Below, piece by piece: positions 28,605 through 38,773 of a stretch of DNA of 64,000 nucleotides. The position numbers and the translations under genes were made by a program. Position 1 is the first letter of the stretch; each line of letters starts with the position of its first letter. The notes under the pieces were generated by a model. It was not told the origin of the DNA. It made no database searches and worked only from the letters and a program-made list of their open reading frames with translations. Source of the DNA: CAVVYJ01 sp963752495 (GTDB lineage: Bacteria; Pseudomonadota; Gammaproteobacteria; Burkholderiales; Methylophilaceae); the NCBI GenBank assembly GCA_963752495.1, contig CAVVYJ010000001.1, positions 62,001 to 126,000 of the forward strand. The letters run 5' to 3'.

Positions 28605-29564
28605 ATGTCGCAAAAAGAAGAGGCCTTGCAAGACAAAGAAGACGCTTTGAAAGATATCGTCGCGCTGATTAAGCATCATCAAATTTCCTTGGAAGAGATT
28701 TCACAAGCACTGAGCGTGCCCGCAGTGCAAGCAATTAAACCATCCTCAGGTGTGCTGTCTAAATTACTCGGCTACATTGGTGGAATTTTCGTATTTGCCG
28801 GTATTGGCGTATTTATTAGTATGTATTGGGACGATTTTGGCTCGGCTTCACGCGTGCTGGTGACCTTGGGCGTGGGTTTGGTAGCGTTCTTTATGGGTTT
28901 GGCTTGCTTGTACGATAAGCGATACGAGCGGGCTGCGACCCCGTTATTTTTAATCTCTTCTTTTCTGCAGCCCACAGGTATTTTGGTGATGCTGCAGGAA
29001 TATTCCTCCGGCGGCGATCCACGTCATGGTATTTTGTTCATGGCCGCATATATGCTGATTCAGCAGGGCGCTACTTTTTGGGCGAAAGGACGCACTGTGC
29101 TTGCTTTTAGTGCGATTTTCTTCGGCACGATTTTCTTTGGTTACTTGTTTGATGTTTGGGATTTTAACGAGAAACTGATTGGTACCATTATCGGCACTTC
29201 TTTGCTGTGCATTGCCTATGCACTCAATCGCTCTAAACACGAGGCAATCGCGCCATTTTGGTACTTTGTTGGCGCGATAATGTTAATGTGGGCGGTGTTT
29301 GAGGCGGTCGAAGGTACGCCATTCGAGCTGCTTTATCTCGGGTTATCTGCGTTGCTGATATTTTTGAGTACCTACGTGCGCAGTCGTACATTATTGCTTG
29401 TCGGCACGCTATCGATGTTGTGTTATATCGGTTACTTTACCGCCAAACATTTCGCCAATACACTTGGCTGGCCGATAGCTTTGGTGATGATAGGTATCGC
29501 TTTAATCGGTATGAGCGCTTTGGCAATTAAGTTGAACAATAAATACATTAAAACAAATAGTTAA
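28605..29564 (+). CDS. DUF2157-like multi-pass membrane protein
   Basis: This 319-residue protein has an acidic/charged N-terminal helix (about 1-45) followed by about nine hydrophobic segments. The first membrane segments (LLGYIGGIFVFAGIGVFISMYW) resemble the DUF2157 start pattern I recall. It has no catalytic motif. GGAGCGCGCC before the ATG supplies a ribosome site. It is the last gene of the rightward mutL-miaA group and converges on dapC. Confidence 0.6.
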   Translation: MSQKEEALQDKEDALKDIVALIKHHQISLEEISQALSVPAVQAIKPSSGVLSKLLGYIGGIFVFAGIGVFISMYWDDFGSASRVLVTLGVGLVAFFMGLACLYDKRYERAATPLFLISSFLQPTGILVMLQEYSSGGDPRHGILFMAAYMLIQQGATFWAKGRTVLAFSAIFFGTIFFGYLFDVWDFNEKLIGTIIGTSLLCIAYALNRSKHEAIAPFWYFVGAIMLMWAVFEAVEGTPFELLYLGLSALLIFLSTYVRSRTLLLVGTLSMLCYIGYFTAKHFANTLGWPIALVMIGIALIGMSALAIKLNNKYIKTNS

Positions 29565-29573
29565 ATTATATAA

Positions 29574-30768
29574 TTAAAGTAATTGTTTAATTCTATTTGC
29601 AGCTTCTACACATTCTTGTAAGCTTGCCACAAGCGCTAATCTTACGAAATTTTTGCCCGGATTAACGCCATGCGCTTCGCGTGCCAAATAGCTCCCTGGT
29701 AACACGGTTACATTAAAATCACGATACAGTTTTAGCGCAAATTCAGTGTCAGAAATGGGAGTTTTCGCCCATAAATAGAAGGCAGCGTCCGGCATTTCAA
29801 CCTCGAGCTTATCTTGAAGCATGGGTGTGACGATGTTAAATTTTTCTGCGTAGAGTTTGCGGTTCTCTACCACATGCGCCTCATTATTCCACGCGCTTAA
29901 ACTCGCCGCTTGCACGGTCGGGCTCATTGCGCAACCATGATAAGTGCGATAAAGCGTGAATTTCTCGATAATCTTTTCATCACCCGCCACAAAGCCGGAA
30001 CGCATGCCGGGCACGTTAGAGCGCTTGGAAAGAGAGCTAAATACGATTAAATTCGCAATAGCCACGACCCAATAGGGATGCGGCTTGCAGGGCACCTAAC
30101 GGCGGATTGTTTTCATCAAAATAAATCTCTGAATAGCATTCATCTGCAGCAATCACAAAACCATATTGGTCGGAGAGTGCAAAAAGCGTCTTCCATTGCT
30201 CTAAGCTCATCACCTTGCCGGAAGGGTTGCCGGGGCTGCATACATAAACCAACTGTGTTCTATTTAAAACACTCTCGGGAACACTTGAGAAATCCATCGC
30301 ATGATTATTCTCAGGCAACGTATTCAGAAAATAGGGCTGTGCACCCGCTAAAAATGCGGCACCTTCGTAAATCTGATAAAACGGATTGGGCGAGATTACA
30401 ATTGGGCTAGGTTTGCTTCGGTCAATAATTACTTGGGCGAAAGCAAATAGCGCCTCGCGGCTACCATTGACAGGTAAAATCGCTTTTTCATGATTTAACG
30501 CGGGAATATTGTAACGGCGTGAAATCCAAGCAGAAATGGATTCCCGTAGCGCCGCGCTACCTACAGTTGTGGGATAATTAGCTAAACCATCTAAGTTGTT
30601 TACGAGTGCGTCTTTAATGAGTTGTGGCGTGGCGTGTTTAGGCTCGCCAATCGATAAATTAATCGCAGAATAAGCAGAATTTGGCGTTGTGCCATTAAAT
30701 AAATCTCGCAGACGCTGAAACGGATAAGGTTGTAATAAGTTGAGGCTGGGGTTCAAGTAAGTATTCAT
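29574..30768 (-). CDS. dapC: Succinyldiaminopimelate aminotransferase (class I PLP), frame broken mid-gene
   Basis: DapC converts N-succinyl-2-amino-6-oxopimelate to succinyl-DAP in lysine and peptidoglycan synthesis. The N-terminal half (30037-30768) opens with NPSLNLLQPYPFQRLRDLF, typical of DapC, and has VCSPGNPSGKVMS and AADECYSEIYFD. The C-terminal half (29574 to about 30060) has the PLP-lysine motif SLSKRSNVPGMRSGFVAG. The two halves meet at about 30058-30062, where one extra base (GGCTATTGCG for GGCTATGCG) shifts the frame. Its start at 30768 directly abuts the GTG of the divergent EamA gene. Confidence 0.87.
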
Positions 30769-31674
30769 GTGAGCATTATAGTGAGCAACGGAAATAATAA
30801 AAACACTTTTGCTGTATTTGGCCTGCTTTTTGGCGCGTGCTTTTGGGGCGTGGTATGGTATCCATATCGCCTAATGGAGGCGGCCGGTGTATCTGGCATA
30901 GCACTCAGTTTTTACAGTTACCTAATTGCGCTAAGCATTGCTATTGTCTTTACCGCAAAGCGTTGGCGCAGTGCATTTACGTTGCCAAAAAGTATCCTGT
31001 GGTTAAGTTTGGTAGCAGGATGGACAAACTTAAGTTATGTTTTAGCCGTGCTAGATGGCCATGTAATGCGCGTGATTTTACTATTTTATTTATCTCCGCT
31101 TTGGACGTTGGTGCTGGCACATTTTTGGCTGAAAGAGCACACAAACCTCAAGGGTTTGGCAGTCATATTTATTGCGCTTTTGGGCGCATCCATTATGCTC
31201 TACGATACAACCGGAGCGTCCGGTTATTTGCCAATCCCTAGAAGTGAATCTGATTGGCTTGCTTTATCTTCAGGCATCACTTTTGCGGTTGCTAACGTGA
31301 TTACGCGCAAGTCGCATCACTTGAGCGTGCTTGCAAAATCATATGCAGTTTGGTTAGGTGTAATCGCGATGTCACTTATTTGCATACCAATTTTTGGAGA
31401 AACACTTCCTGCGCCAAGTTTTTTTACCTTAAAAGACTGGATGATTTTGACACTAATTTCGTTTGTTTTGGTGTTTGGTACTTATTTAGCACAGTATGGT
31501 GTTACAAAAATGGCCGCAAATCGTGCTTCTGTGATATTTTTATTTGAGCTGATAGTGGCGGCAATTGCCTCATATTACTTGGCAAACGAGGTAATGAAGC
31601 CCTATGAATGGGTGGGTGGGCTACTCATAGTTACAGCAGCGTTTATGGCGGCTACCAGTAAAACTGAAGATTAA
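30769..31674 (+). CDS. EamA/DMT-superfamily transporter
   Basis: This 301-residue protein has ten predicted membrane helices as two EamA repeats (FGLLFGACFWGVVWYP at the start of the first). It resembles drug/metabolite exporters of the RhaT/YdcZ type; the substrate is unknown. The start is either the GTG at 30769, which abuts dapC, or the GTG at 30781; neither has a strong ribosome site. It converges on pilU with an 11-bp gap. Confidence 0.85.
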   Translation: MSIIVSNGNNKNTFAVFGLLFGACFWGVVWYPYRLMEAAGVSGIALSFYSYLIALSIAIVFTAKRWRSAFTLPKSILWLSLVAGWTNLSYVLAVLDGHVMRVILLFYLSPLWTLVLAHFWLKEHTNLKGLAVIFIALLGASIMLYDTTGASGYLPIPRSESDWLALSSGITFAVANVITRKSHHLSVLAKSYAVWLGVIAMSLICIPIFGETLPAPSFFTLKDWMILTLISFVLVFGTYLAQYGVTKMAANRASVIFLFELIVAAIASYYLANEVMKPYEWVGGLLIVTAAFMAATSKTED

Positions 31675-31685
31675 ACTCAAACAGC

Positions 31686-32780
31686 TTAAGATTCAAACCC
31701 ACCTCGTGCACCTTCAGCAGCAAAGCGCATTTTGAGTGATAGGTCGTTACGCGAGTCTGCATTGGCCAGTGCATTTTCCTCGTCAATTTTGCCATTGGTA
31801 AATAGCCTGAATAGCGATTGATCAAAGGTGTTCATGCCAATGTCGTTGTTGTCCGCCATAATCTCTTTCATTTCACCCAATTTTTGCTTCTGAATGAGTT
31901 CAGACATATAGGGTGTATTTATCATCACCTCAACTGCAGCGACGCGTTTTTGTACTTTTCCCGGAATTAAGCGTTGCGAAATAATGCCTACCAAATTAAG
32001 CGAAACGCCAAGCAGCAAGCCATGCTTGGCTTCTGGTGGGAAGAAAGAAATAATACGTTCAAGTGCTTGGTTGGCATTGTTAGCATGCAGCGTTGCCAAG
32101 CAAAGGTGGCCGGTTTCTGCATAGGCAAGAGCCTGTTTCATGCCCTCCATGTCACGCACTTCACCAATCAAAATCACATTCGGTGCTTGGCGCATGGCAT
32201 TTTTTAATGCATTGTCAAACGAATGGGTATCAATCCCGACTTCGCGCTGATCCACTACAGATTTTTTATGCGTGTATACAAACTCAATGGGGTCTTCGAT
32301 GGTGACAATGTGGCCGGGGTGGTTTTCGTTTCGATAATCAATCATAGAAGCAAGTGTGGTAGATTTACCTGACCCCGTTGCCCCAACCACCAGCAAAAGT
32401 CCACGTTTGCGCATAATGAGGTCACGAAGAACAAGAGGCAATCCAAGTGTTTCAAAATTTGGAATTTCTGTCTTGATGTGACGGATAACCATGCCGACTT
32501 CGCCGCGTTGACGGAATATATTGACGCGGAAGCGACCCACATCTTTCTTGCTGATGGCGAAATTGCATTCCAGCTCGGACTCGAACTCTTTAATCTGCGC
32601 TTCGCTCATGAGCGAATAGGCGATTTCTTTTACCATGCCAGGCGTTAGAATTTGGCTATTGATGGGCATGGTGTCGCCTTCAATGTTCAAGTGTATCGCC
32701 GCAGCTGTGCTGAAAAATAGATCAGAACCACCTTTTTCTGTCATAAATTTAAGTACAGGGGTAATGTCAAATGCAGCCAT
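31686..32780 (-). CDS. pilU: Type IV pilus retraction ATPase PilU/PilT family
   Basis: This 364-residue hexameric secretion ATPase has SDLFFS near residue 20. Walker A is GATGSGKSTTLASMIDYRN (part) near 133, with the Asp box VTIEDPIEFVY. Walker B region GEVRDMEGMKQAL and the His box ETGHLCLATLHANN follow. Length, start (MAAFDITPVLKFM) and the G-G-F-E-S tail favour PilU over PilT. PilU assists PilT-driven retraction. No pilT is in the window, which is unusual only because the two are often adjacent. Confidence 0.85.
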   Translation of the reverse strand: MAAFDITPVLKFMTEKGGSDLFFSTAAAIHLNIEGDTMPINSQILTPGMVKEIAYSLMSEAQIKEFESELECNFAISKKDVGRFRVNIFRQRGEVGMVIRHIKTEIPNFETLGLPLVLRDLIMRKRGLLLVVGATGSGKSTTLASMIDYRNENHPGHIVTIEDPIEFVYTHKKSVVDQREVGIDTHSFDNALKNAMRQAPNVILIGEVRDMEGMKQALAYAETGHLCLATLHANNANQALERIISFFPPEAKHGLLLGVSLNLVGIISQRLIPGKVQKRVAAVEVMINTPYMSELIQKQKLGEMKEIMADNNDIGMNTFDQSLFRLFTNGKIDEENALANADSRNDLSLKMRFAAEGARGGFES

Positions 32781-32881
32781 ATAAAATTCCTAATGGGTAA
32801 TCGTGTTAAATTCAGCCCGCTCTAAAATAGCGTGCGCTTTATATTTAGCGCACTTTATCATATGCAGGCATAAATGTGGTC

Positions 32882-34784
32882 TTATTGCGAAGTCAAATAT
32901 GTCTGCCATATCTGTTTAAATTGTGTTTCTAGCATTTTTGCAAATTGCGCTGGTTTGAATAAATCAGACTGCGTTTTTTGTATCGCAATTTCATGCTTTA
33001 TTCGTGCCAGTTCATGTGGATTTTCTGCCAAATAAAGTGCTTTATTTTCATACTGTTGTAACGAGTCGCAAATTAACTCTGAAAGCCCTAGGTTCGTCAA
33101 TAAACTAGCTGCTACGCGCCCCGGAAAAGTCTGGCCTATACAAGTTAACACAGGCAGTTCCATCCAAAGCGCATCGCTCGCAGTGGTATGGGCGTTGTAG
33201 GGTAGCGTATCTAAGAAGATATCGGCATGCCTGTGCCGCTCGAGGTGTGCTTCAGCATTTGTTCTAGGTGCAAAAATAAGGCGATTTTTATCAATGCCGG
33301 CAAGTTCGGCATTTTTTTGCAAATTATCTTTTGCCCAAATGTTGCAATCTAACATCCATAAAACACTTTCAGGCACTTGTTTTAATAGCCGCATCCAGAT
33401 TGCGAACATTTCTTCAGTAAATTTAAAGGTTTGATTGAAGCTGCAAAAAACAAATGCATTTTCTGGCAGATCGATGCTCTGATTTTTGAGTGGCTAATCC
33501 AGATTTTCTAGTGTTGTTTGGCTGGTAGCAGGGTAGATAGAGCAATTTTTCACTAAAATGATTTTCATTTATTTCATGGGTATTCGGCACAATTATCTTG
33601 TCTGACAGCAGATAATCAAATAACGGTTTTTTATCTATCGCCCCCATCGTCCCTGGGTATCCTAGCCAGTTAATGCTTATGGGCGCAGGTTTGAGCGCCA
33701 CTATGCCAGTGCGGCTACTTTGTGTAAAACCTGTTAAATCGATCAAAATATCGACGTTGTCAGCATATATTTTTTTTGCGGCATCGATTTCGTTCAAGTT
33801 TCGAATGTCATAGAACCGATCAAAAACCTTCTCCAAATGTTTCCTTGCAGGAGTTTTGTCGTTTGTGCCATATGAGTAAGCAAGAATCTCAAATTCCGTC
33901 CTATCGTGTTGTTCAATTAATTCACTTATTAAGAACGCCAGTGGATGCAATCTAAAATCTGCAGAAAGATAACCTATTTTTAGTTTTTTCTTGGCCTCCT
34001 TTTTGTGATTAAACGTCACTGAATTTTGCATGGAAAGTAATGTTGCGTAATGCTGAGCGGCATATTGGCTGGCGCATAACTGCTGTTCTTTTGCTGTGGT
34101 GCCAGGCATAGCCAAAAAAGCGAAAGGAGAAACCTGTGCTTCAGGTTTATTTTTTACCCAATCTCGAATAGTCTCAATTTCTGCATTAAGCCCGTCCCAG
34201 TCGCATATGTGCTGCTTTTGGTGTACTAGATGCACTAGTGCATGATATAAATTGGGGTTAAGTTTCAAGGCTATTTTGTAAGCAGCAATGGCTAAATCCA
34301 GCTTACCCAGTTCACGCTGCACATTGCCTAAATTATTGTGCGCATCTGGGTCGTCAGGGTTAATCTGAATGGATTTTTGATAGCTTGATAATGCTTTCTG
34401 GGCATCGCCTAATTCACGTTGTGCATTGCCCAAGTTGTACCAATACACTGCGTTTTTGGGTTGGTGCTGCAACACTTCGTCAAAACATGCCTCGGCGAGG
34501 TCGAAATTGCCCATTGCTTGCGCTTCGTTGCCAAGTGCATTAAGTGCATAACAAAGCGCATTGCGCGCTTCAGGACTTTTGTTAAATGCAAGAATGCGCC
34601 TAAAGTAACCCGAGGCTTCTTCAAAAAATCCCAGTTGCACGCATATGTTACCGCATACAATTTGCAAATCTAGCTCATTTGGATATTGCAAAAGCGCTTG
34701 TTTGTAGAGCGTTAATGCTTGGCTGGGATGTCCTTGCAATTGAGCTTGGTGAGCATCTTCCAGAAGTTTATTAATGTTTTGCAT
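32882..34784 (-). CDS. TPR-containing OGT/SPINDLY-like glycosyltransferase (GT41), one frameshift
   Basis: The N-terminus (about 1-190) has about five TPR units, for example YWYNLGNAQRELGDAQKAL. A GT41-like catalytic region follows (KIGYLSADFRLHPLAFL, DIRNLN, ILIDLTGFTQ, PISINWLGYPGTMG). The second catalytic half (FCSFNQTFKFTEEMFAIW, DIFLDTLPYNAHTTASDALW) lies in another frame from about 33480 to 32882. One extra base near 33478-33490 breaks it, and the repaired length is about 633 residues. GT41 proteins glycosylate Ser/Thr or Asn; bacterial targets are often surface proteins or flagellin, but none is adjacent here. Confidence 0.85.
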
Positions 34785-34805
34785 GCCACGATTTTAACTG
34801 AGAAT

Positions 34806-35997
34806 CTAGATACAAAGGGTTTGCGCCAATTGTTTTAAACCTAATTCACGTAGCAGAAAACGGCTTGGGCTTAATTTTGATGCAAGTTTAGCATGCAGAT
34901 TTAGCGGTTGGTTACATACCATATTTGCGATCATTTCACTGCAAACAGGGGCAGTGATCATGCCTTTAGAGCCATGACCTGCGTTAACGTACAAGCCATT
35001 CAGCCAAGGAAGGTTGGCGGAGAGTGCATTGTAACGGGGTGGATTTGCAAGAATTTGTGTTTCATCCAACAATTGACCCGCGAGTGGCATGTAGTCTAGT
35101 GTTTGGCTACGCCAAGCGACGCGGCCATGTATGTTTGAATGTGTGTTTTTTGCTGTTTCAAATAGCTCAGCAGAGATTTTTCGCAAAGCTTGTAAATTTT
35201 CGTGTGTGTCATTTTCGTTCAAACTGCCGTTTAAATCATTAGGCTTATAGCTTGTGCCAATTTGATGAGTGCCAGCAATAGCAGGGCTTACAAAGTGATC
35301 GGAGCAGACAATTGTTTTGAGTTTTCTGCTGATAGTGTTTTCTGAAAAAAAATTGATTTGTCCGCGCACCGAGCGTGATTCTGGCACTGGCACATTGCGC
35401 AAATTTTGTGATGTCGTTCGCATTGCAAATCACCACTACATCAGCTTGTAAGATGCTTTCGCCCAACTTCACTTGCCAGCCAGTGGCTTTCTTATTGAGT
35501 TGCAAAGCTTCTGTGGAGAACAGTTTTTCGATGTTTTGTGTGAGTGCTTCACACCACAGCGTAGGATTTACCCAGGCTACTTGCGGCATGTAAATACCGT
35601 CAAATCCACCAAGCGCTATCCCCGCATGGTTATTGGCTTGCAGGGCAGTTAAATAATCCATTTTAAGTATGTTTCTTTGTTGCAAAAGCTGCATCTGGCG
35701 AGATTTTTCGCGCGCATTATATGCGAGCTGTATCAATCCGCAAGCGTTAAAAAGTTCTGTTGCGTGCGGAAATTGGCTGAGTAGGTTTAAGCTAAACTGA
35801 AAGCCTGCCAAGGTTAAATCGTTGTTGAGGCTTGGCGCGCTGGTGAGTTTTGGGTATAGCACTGCAATAGGGTTACCGCTTGCTTCTTGGGCGAGTTTGG
35901 CGTGGCGCTCGATAAGCGTGACGTTGATGCCACGCCTATTTAGTGCGAAGGCTGAGCTGCAGCCTGCGATGCCACCACCTATAACGATAGCTTTCAT
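34806..35997 (-). CDS. mnmC: FAD-dependent cmnm5s2U34 oxidoreductase (MnmC C-terminal-type), one frameshift
   Basis: This is the DAAO-fold domain of MnmC, which oxidises cmnm5s2U to nm5s2U at tRNA position 34. It has the FAD Rossmann motif VIGGGIAGCSSAFALNRRG, EASGNPIAVLYPKL, and the VRGQINFF strand. The C-terminal HGSKGMITAPVCSEMIA follows. The frame shifts at about 35394-35400, where one extra base (CAATGTGCC) splits KFAQ from VPVPESRSVRGQ. The ATG overlaps the upstream gene's stop as ATGA. In many bacteria this domain is fused to the methyltransferase; here the two are separate, coupled genes. Confidence 0.87.
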
Positions 35998-36701
35998 TTA
36001 AATTGACCACTCAGCATTTCACGCTTTTTGCCGTAGCCAGCGCATTTTTGCACATTGAACCCTATGCTTTGCAAGCTTCTACGAACCGCGCCGGCACTTG
36101 TGAATGTGGCAAAAGTGGTGCCCGGTTTTGAAAGCCGTGAGATATGCCTGAACACTTGTTCCGACCACATGTCGGCATTTTTTGCAGGCGCAAATCCATC
36201 TAAAAACCAAGCGTCTGCTTTATTATGAATTTGGGGCAGAGTTTCTAAGACATCATCAATCCATAAGCTAAGCTTAATACGATCATTGGCGACGCAAATC
36301 GTGTTCAACCCTAGCTGTAAATTTGAATATTGTTCTAGTAGCTCGTTTGAAATGCCACAAAACTGCGGATAAATCTGTGTGACCTTTTCGATATCTTCAG
36401 GCTTTAACGGATATTTTTCTAAGCTGACATAGTGCAATTTAGCGCTGGCAGGCCCACAATTAAGCCAATGTAGCACTGTGCAAAAAAAGTTGAGCCCTGT
36501 GCCAAAACCGGTTTCGATGATGGTAAAGACGTTGCTTTCATTAGAGGAAAAACGTTGTTGGAGCTGGTTTTGTGCAATAAAAACGTATTCAGTTTCTTGA
36601 AGACCATCCTCTGAATTAAAATAAATATCATTGAAATCAATCGAGTAGGGCTGTTCCCCACCCCATCTAATATTCGCCCAACTGTAATTGATAGCGCTCA
36701 T
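35994..36701 (-). CDS. mnmD: tRNA 5-aminomethyl-2-thiouridine methyltransferase (MnmD-type)
   Basis: This 235-residue SAM-dependent methyltransferase makes mnm5s2U34. It has SWANIRWGGEQPYSIDFNDIY at its start, the SAM-site ETGFGTGLNF and the DAWFLDGFAPAKNADMWS motif that defines MnmD. TFATFTSAGAVRRSL and GYGKKREML complete the family pattern. I start at the ATG at 36701 because the 45 codons upstream overlap the cfa gene on the same strand. It ends in an ATGA overlap with the mnmC oxidoreductase gene. It lies 16 bp after cfa and may be co-transcribed with the lipid operon. Confidence 0.87.
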   Translation of the reverse strand: MSAINYSWANIRWGGEQPYSIDFNDIYFNSEDGLQETEYVFIAQNQLQQRFSSNESNVFTIIETGFGTGLNFFCTVLHWLNCGPASAKLHYVSLEKYPLKPEDIEKVTQIYPQFCGISNELLEQYSNLQLGLNTICVANDRIKLSLWIDDVLETLPQIHNKADAWFLDGFAPAKNADMWSEQVFRHISRLSKPGTTFATFTSAGAVRRSLQSIGFNVQKCAGYGKKREMLSGQFK

Positions 36702-36717
36702 AACGCAGTATTTTATC

Positions 36718-37924
36718 TCAAGCCAAGACTTCCCGACGATTATCAGGTTTCGCCAATAATAAATGCACATCACCCAAGGCGCGCTCAGCAAAGCCTCCTT
36801 CGCAGTAGCATAGATAGAATTCCCACATTTTAACAAATTCTTCGGAGTAACCCATTGCCCGAATTTCGGCTAGCTTGGCAAAAAAGTTGCTGCGCCATGC
36901 TGCTAAAGTTGGTGCGTAATGCGGGCCAATATCTTGTAAATTAATGAGCTTCAAATCGCTTGCCACGTTAATGCTATTTAGCATGGCGGAGATACTAGGG
37001 ATGTTTGATCCCGGAAAGATATAGCGCTGTATAAAATCCACTGAATTTTTTGCAGCATTAAAACGTTGGTCCACAATGGTAATGGCTTGAATAAGTGCAA
37101 GACCATCTGCTCTAAGCAAGCTTAGCGCATTTGGCAAAGTAGGCATCATAAAACTGATGACCCACTGCTTCAATCATTTCAATTGAAACTAACTTATCAT
37201 ATTGTACCAGTTAACTCTCTGTAATCATTAAGTAAAACTATAATTTTATCTTGCAGATTCTTCGGCTTCTATGCGAGCATTTGCTAACTGCAAACTGTTG
37301 TCTTGAGATGGTGGTAGTGGTAACTCTTGCAACCATAATTTTTGGCTGCAAAAATTGCAAAACCACCCCATCCAGTACCAATTTCTACGACATGGTCGCT
37401 TGGTTTTAAGTCTAATTTTTGGCAGATAGCATTCAATTTTTTGAGAGATGCGGACTGTAAATCAGGCGTGTCCTCATCAAAAATTGCACAAGAATACATC
37501 AATGTAGGGTCTAGCCACAAGTGCGAAAAAATCGTTGCCCAAATCGTAATGTGCGGCAATATTTTTGCGACTGCCGTCTTGTGTGTTGCGGTTCAACCAA
37601 TGCAGAGTCTTTAAAATAGGCTTGGAAAGCCATTGAAATCCGCCTTCCAATGTATCCATCACTTGTTGATTGCGTGCCATCAAGCGAATGACATTGGTTA
37701 AATTATCTGCACGCCCAATAGTTCAGCATGTAGGCTTCACCCGCGCCAATACTTCCTCCAAAGGCAATTTCTCCATAAAAATGTTCATCATTAATGGTGA
37801 TGGTTGCACTCAACTCTTCGCCATTCCCAAAAAAATATGTTTCAGCTTTTTCGACAACTATAAGTTTGCCATGCTGTAATTTTTTTAGCCTACTTAGTAC
37901 GAGTTTGCGTGCGAAATTATGCAT
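36718..37924 (-). pseudogene. cfa: Cyclopropane-fatty-acyl-phospholipid synthase, frame broken at least seven times
   Basis: The whole family can be read by switching frames. In order: FGGSIGAGEAYMLNYW, MDTLEGGFQWLSKPI, AAHYDLGNDFFAL, LDPTLMYSCAIF, VVEIGTGWGGFAIFAA (SAM site), TTTTISRQQF. Then ELANARIEAE, LQDKIIVLLNDYRELTG, SIEMIEAVGHQFYDAYF and GLALIQAITI...FIQRYIFPGS, ending with the C-terminal helix. Breaks lie near 37708, 37545, 37307, 37280, 37240, 37200 and 37120. All seven are one-base insertions in the reading direction. CFA synthase methylates cis double bonds of membrane phospholipids. As written it cannot make protein, but every catalytic motif is intact, so I suspect sequence error. 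Start chosen at the ATG at 37924; a GTG at 37954 is possible. Confidence 0.88.
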
Positions 37925-37976
37925 CCAACCGCTACGTTTTTTACTTTTAAGCACTGCTGGTTAATGTTTCGTTGTA

Positions 37977-38773
37977 TCATTTTAGATTTGATGTTTGGGT
38001 GTGACGTAAAAAGGAATGCGTTTTATCCATAAAAGAAGCGCATTCCAGTAAATACCCAACACTACTTTCAATGTCATAAAGGGATAACAGAGTAATATCC
38101 AATTGAGCTGAGAATGAGCTTATTTCCTTGCGCTGCATAGGGTTAAGCGTGGCATTGAAAAATTTGCGCATTATTTTTAAAGTTTTTCATATGCACCAAG
38201 CAATTGATTTGTTTGCTATATTTAAAAGTCCAATCGTAATGAATGTCCATAGGCATAAATGGCGACACATGAAAATTTTTATCCAGTTTAAAAACTGTGA
38301 ATATGACCATTTTTTGATTTAGCGCTTATTAATCTACCGTGCATAATCATGTACATAAGCGTAACTCTCGCCCCAAGGTGTATTGGTAATATGCGTAACA
38401 ATCGCTTGCAAAGTTTTCGCCATCGGCTTCAAAGCAATAATAAAAACTCACTGGATTAAAACAGATGGCCAAAATAGCGCATATTGGTGAGCAGACGAAT
38501 TTGCCCGCGTGCGCGAATTTTGCGTTGTTTGCAACAGTAAATCGCTAATCTCTGCTTTTAAGCGATTTACTGGCATCACCATAATAATCTGCGCGCTTAA
38601 AATAGGCCTAGATTAGGCTTATTTTATAAGACCAAAAAAACGAATTTTTAAAGAGCTCTGGTAGCTCATCTAAATCTAAATACATCATAAACACGCTGTA
38701 TTTAAAGTCGTGCGCCTTGGGCGAAAGTCGTTGATGAGCCTACAAAACCCTCATAGATGCCGCTGGACGACAT
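37977..38773 (-). pseudogene. DUF1365 family protein, frame broken several times
   Basis: Only the last 64 residues form a single open frame, but frame-by-frame reading recovers a full DUF1365 protein. It starts MSSSGIYEGFVG at 38773, then HQRLSPKAHDFKYSVFMMYL, DLDELPELFK, MRYFGHLF (about 38483), NPVSFYYCFEADGE, ITNTPWGESYAYVHDY, FHVSPFMPMDIHYDWTF (about 38265) and FNATLNPMQRKEIS. DUF1365 has no proven reaction; it co-occurs with flavoprotein amine oxidases and CFA enzymes in ECF-sigma lipid operons. Its ATG overlaps the amine-oxidase stop by 23 bp. Gene ends and conserved blocks are intact, so sequence error is more likely than decay. Confidence 0.8.
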
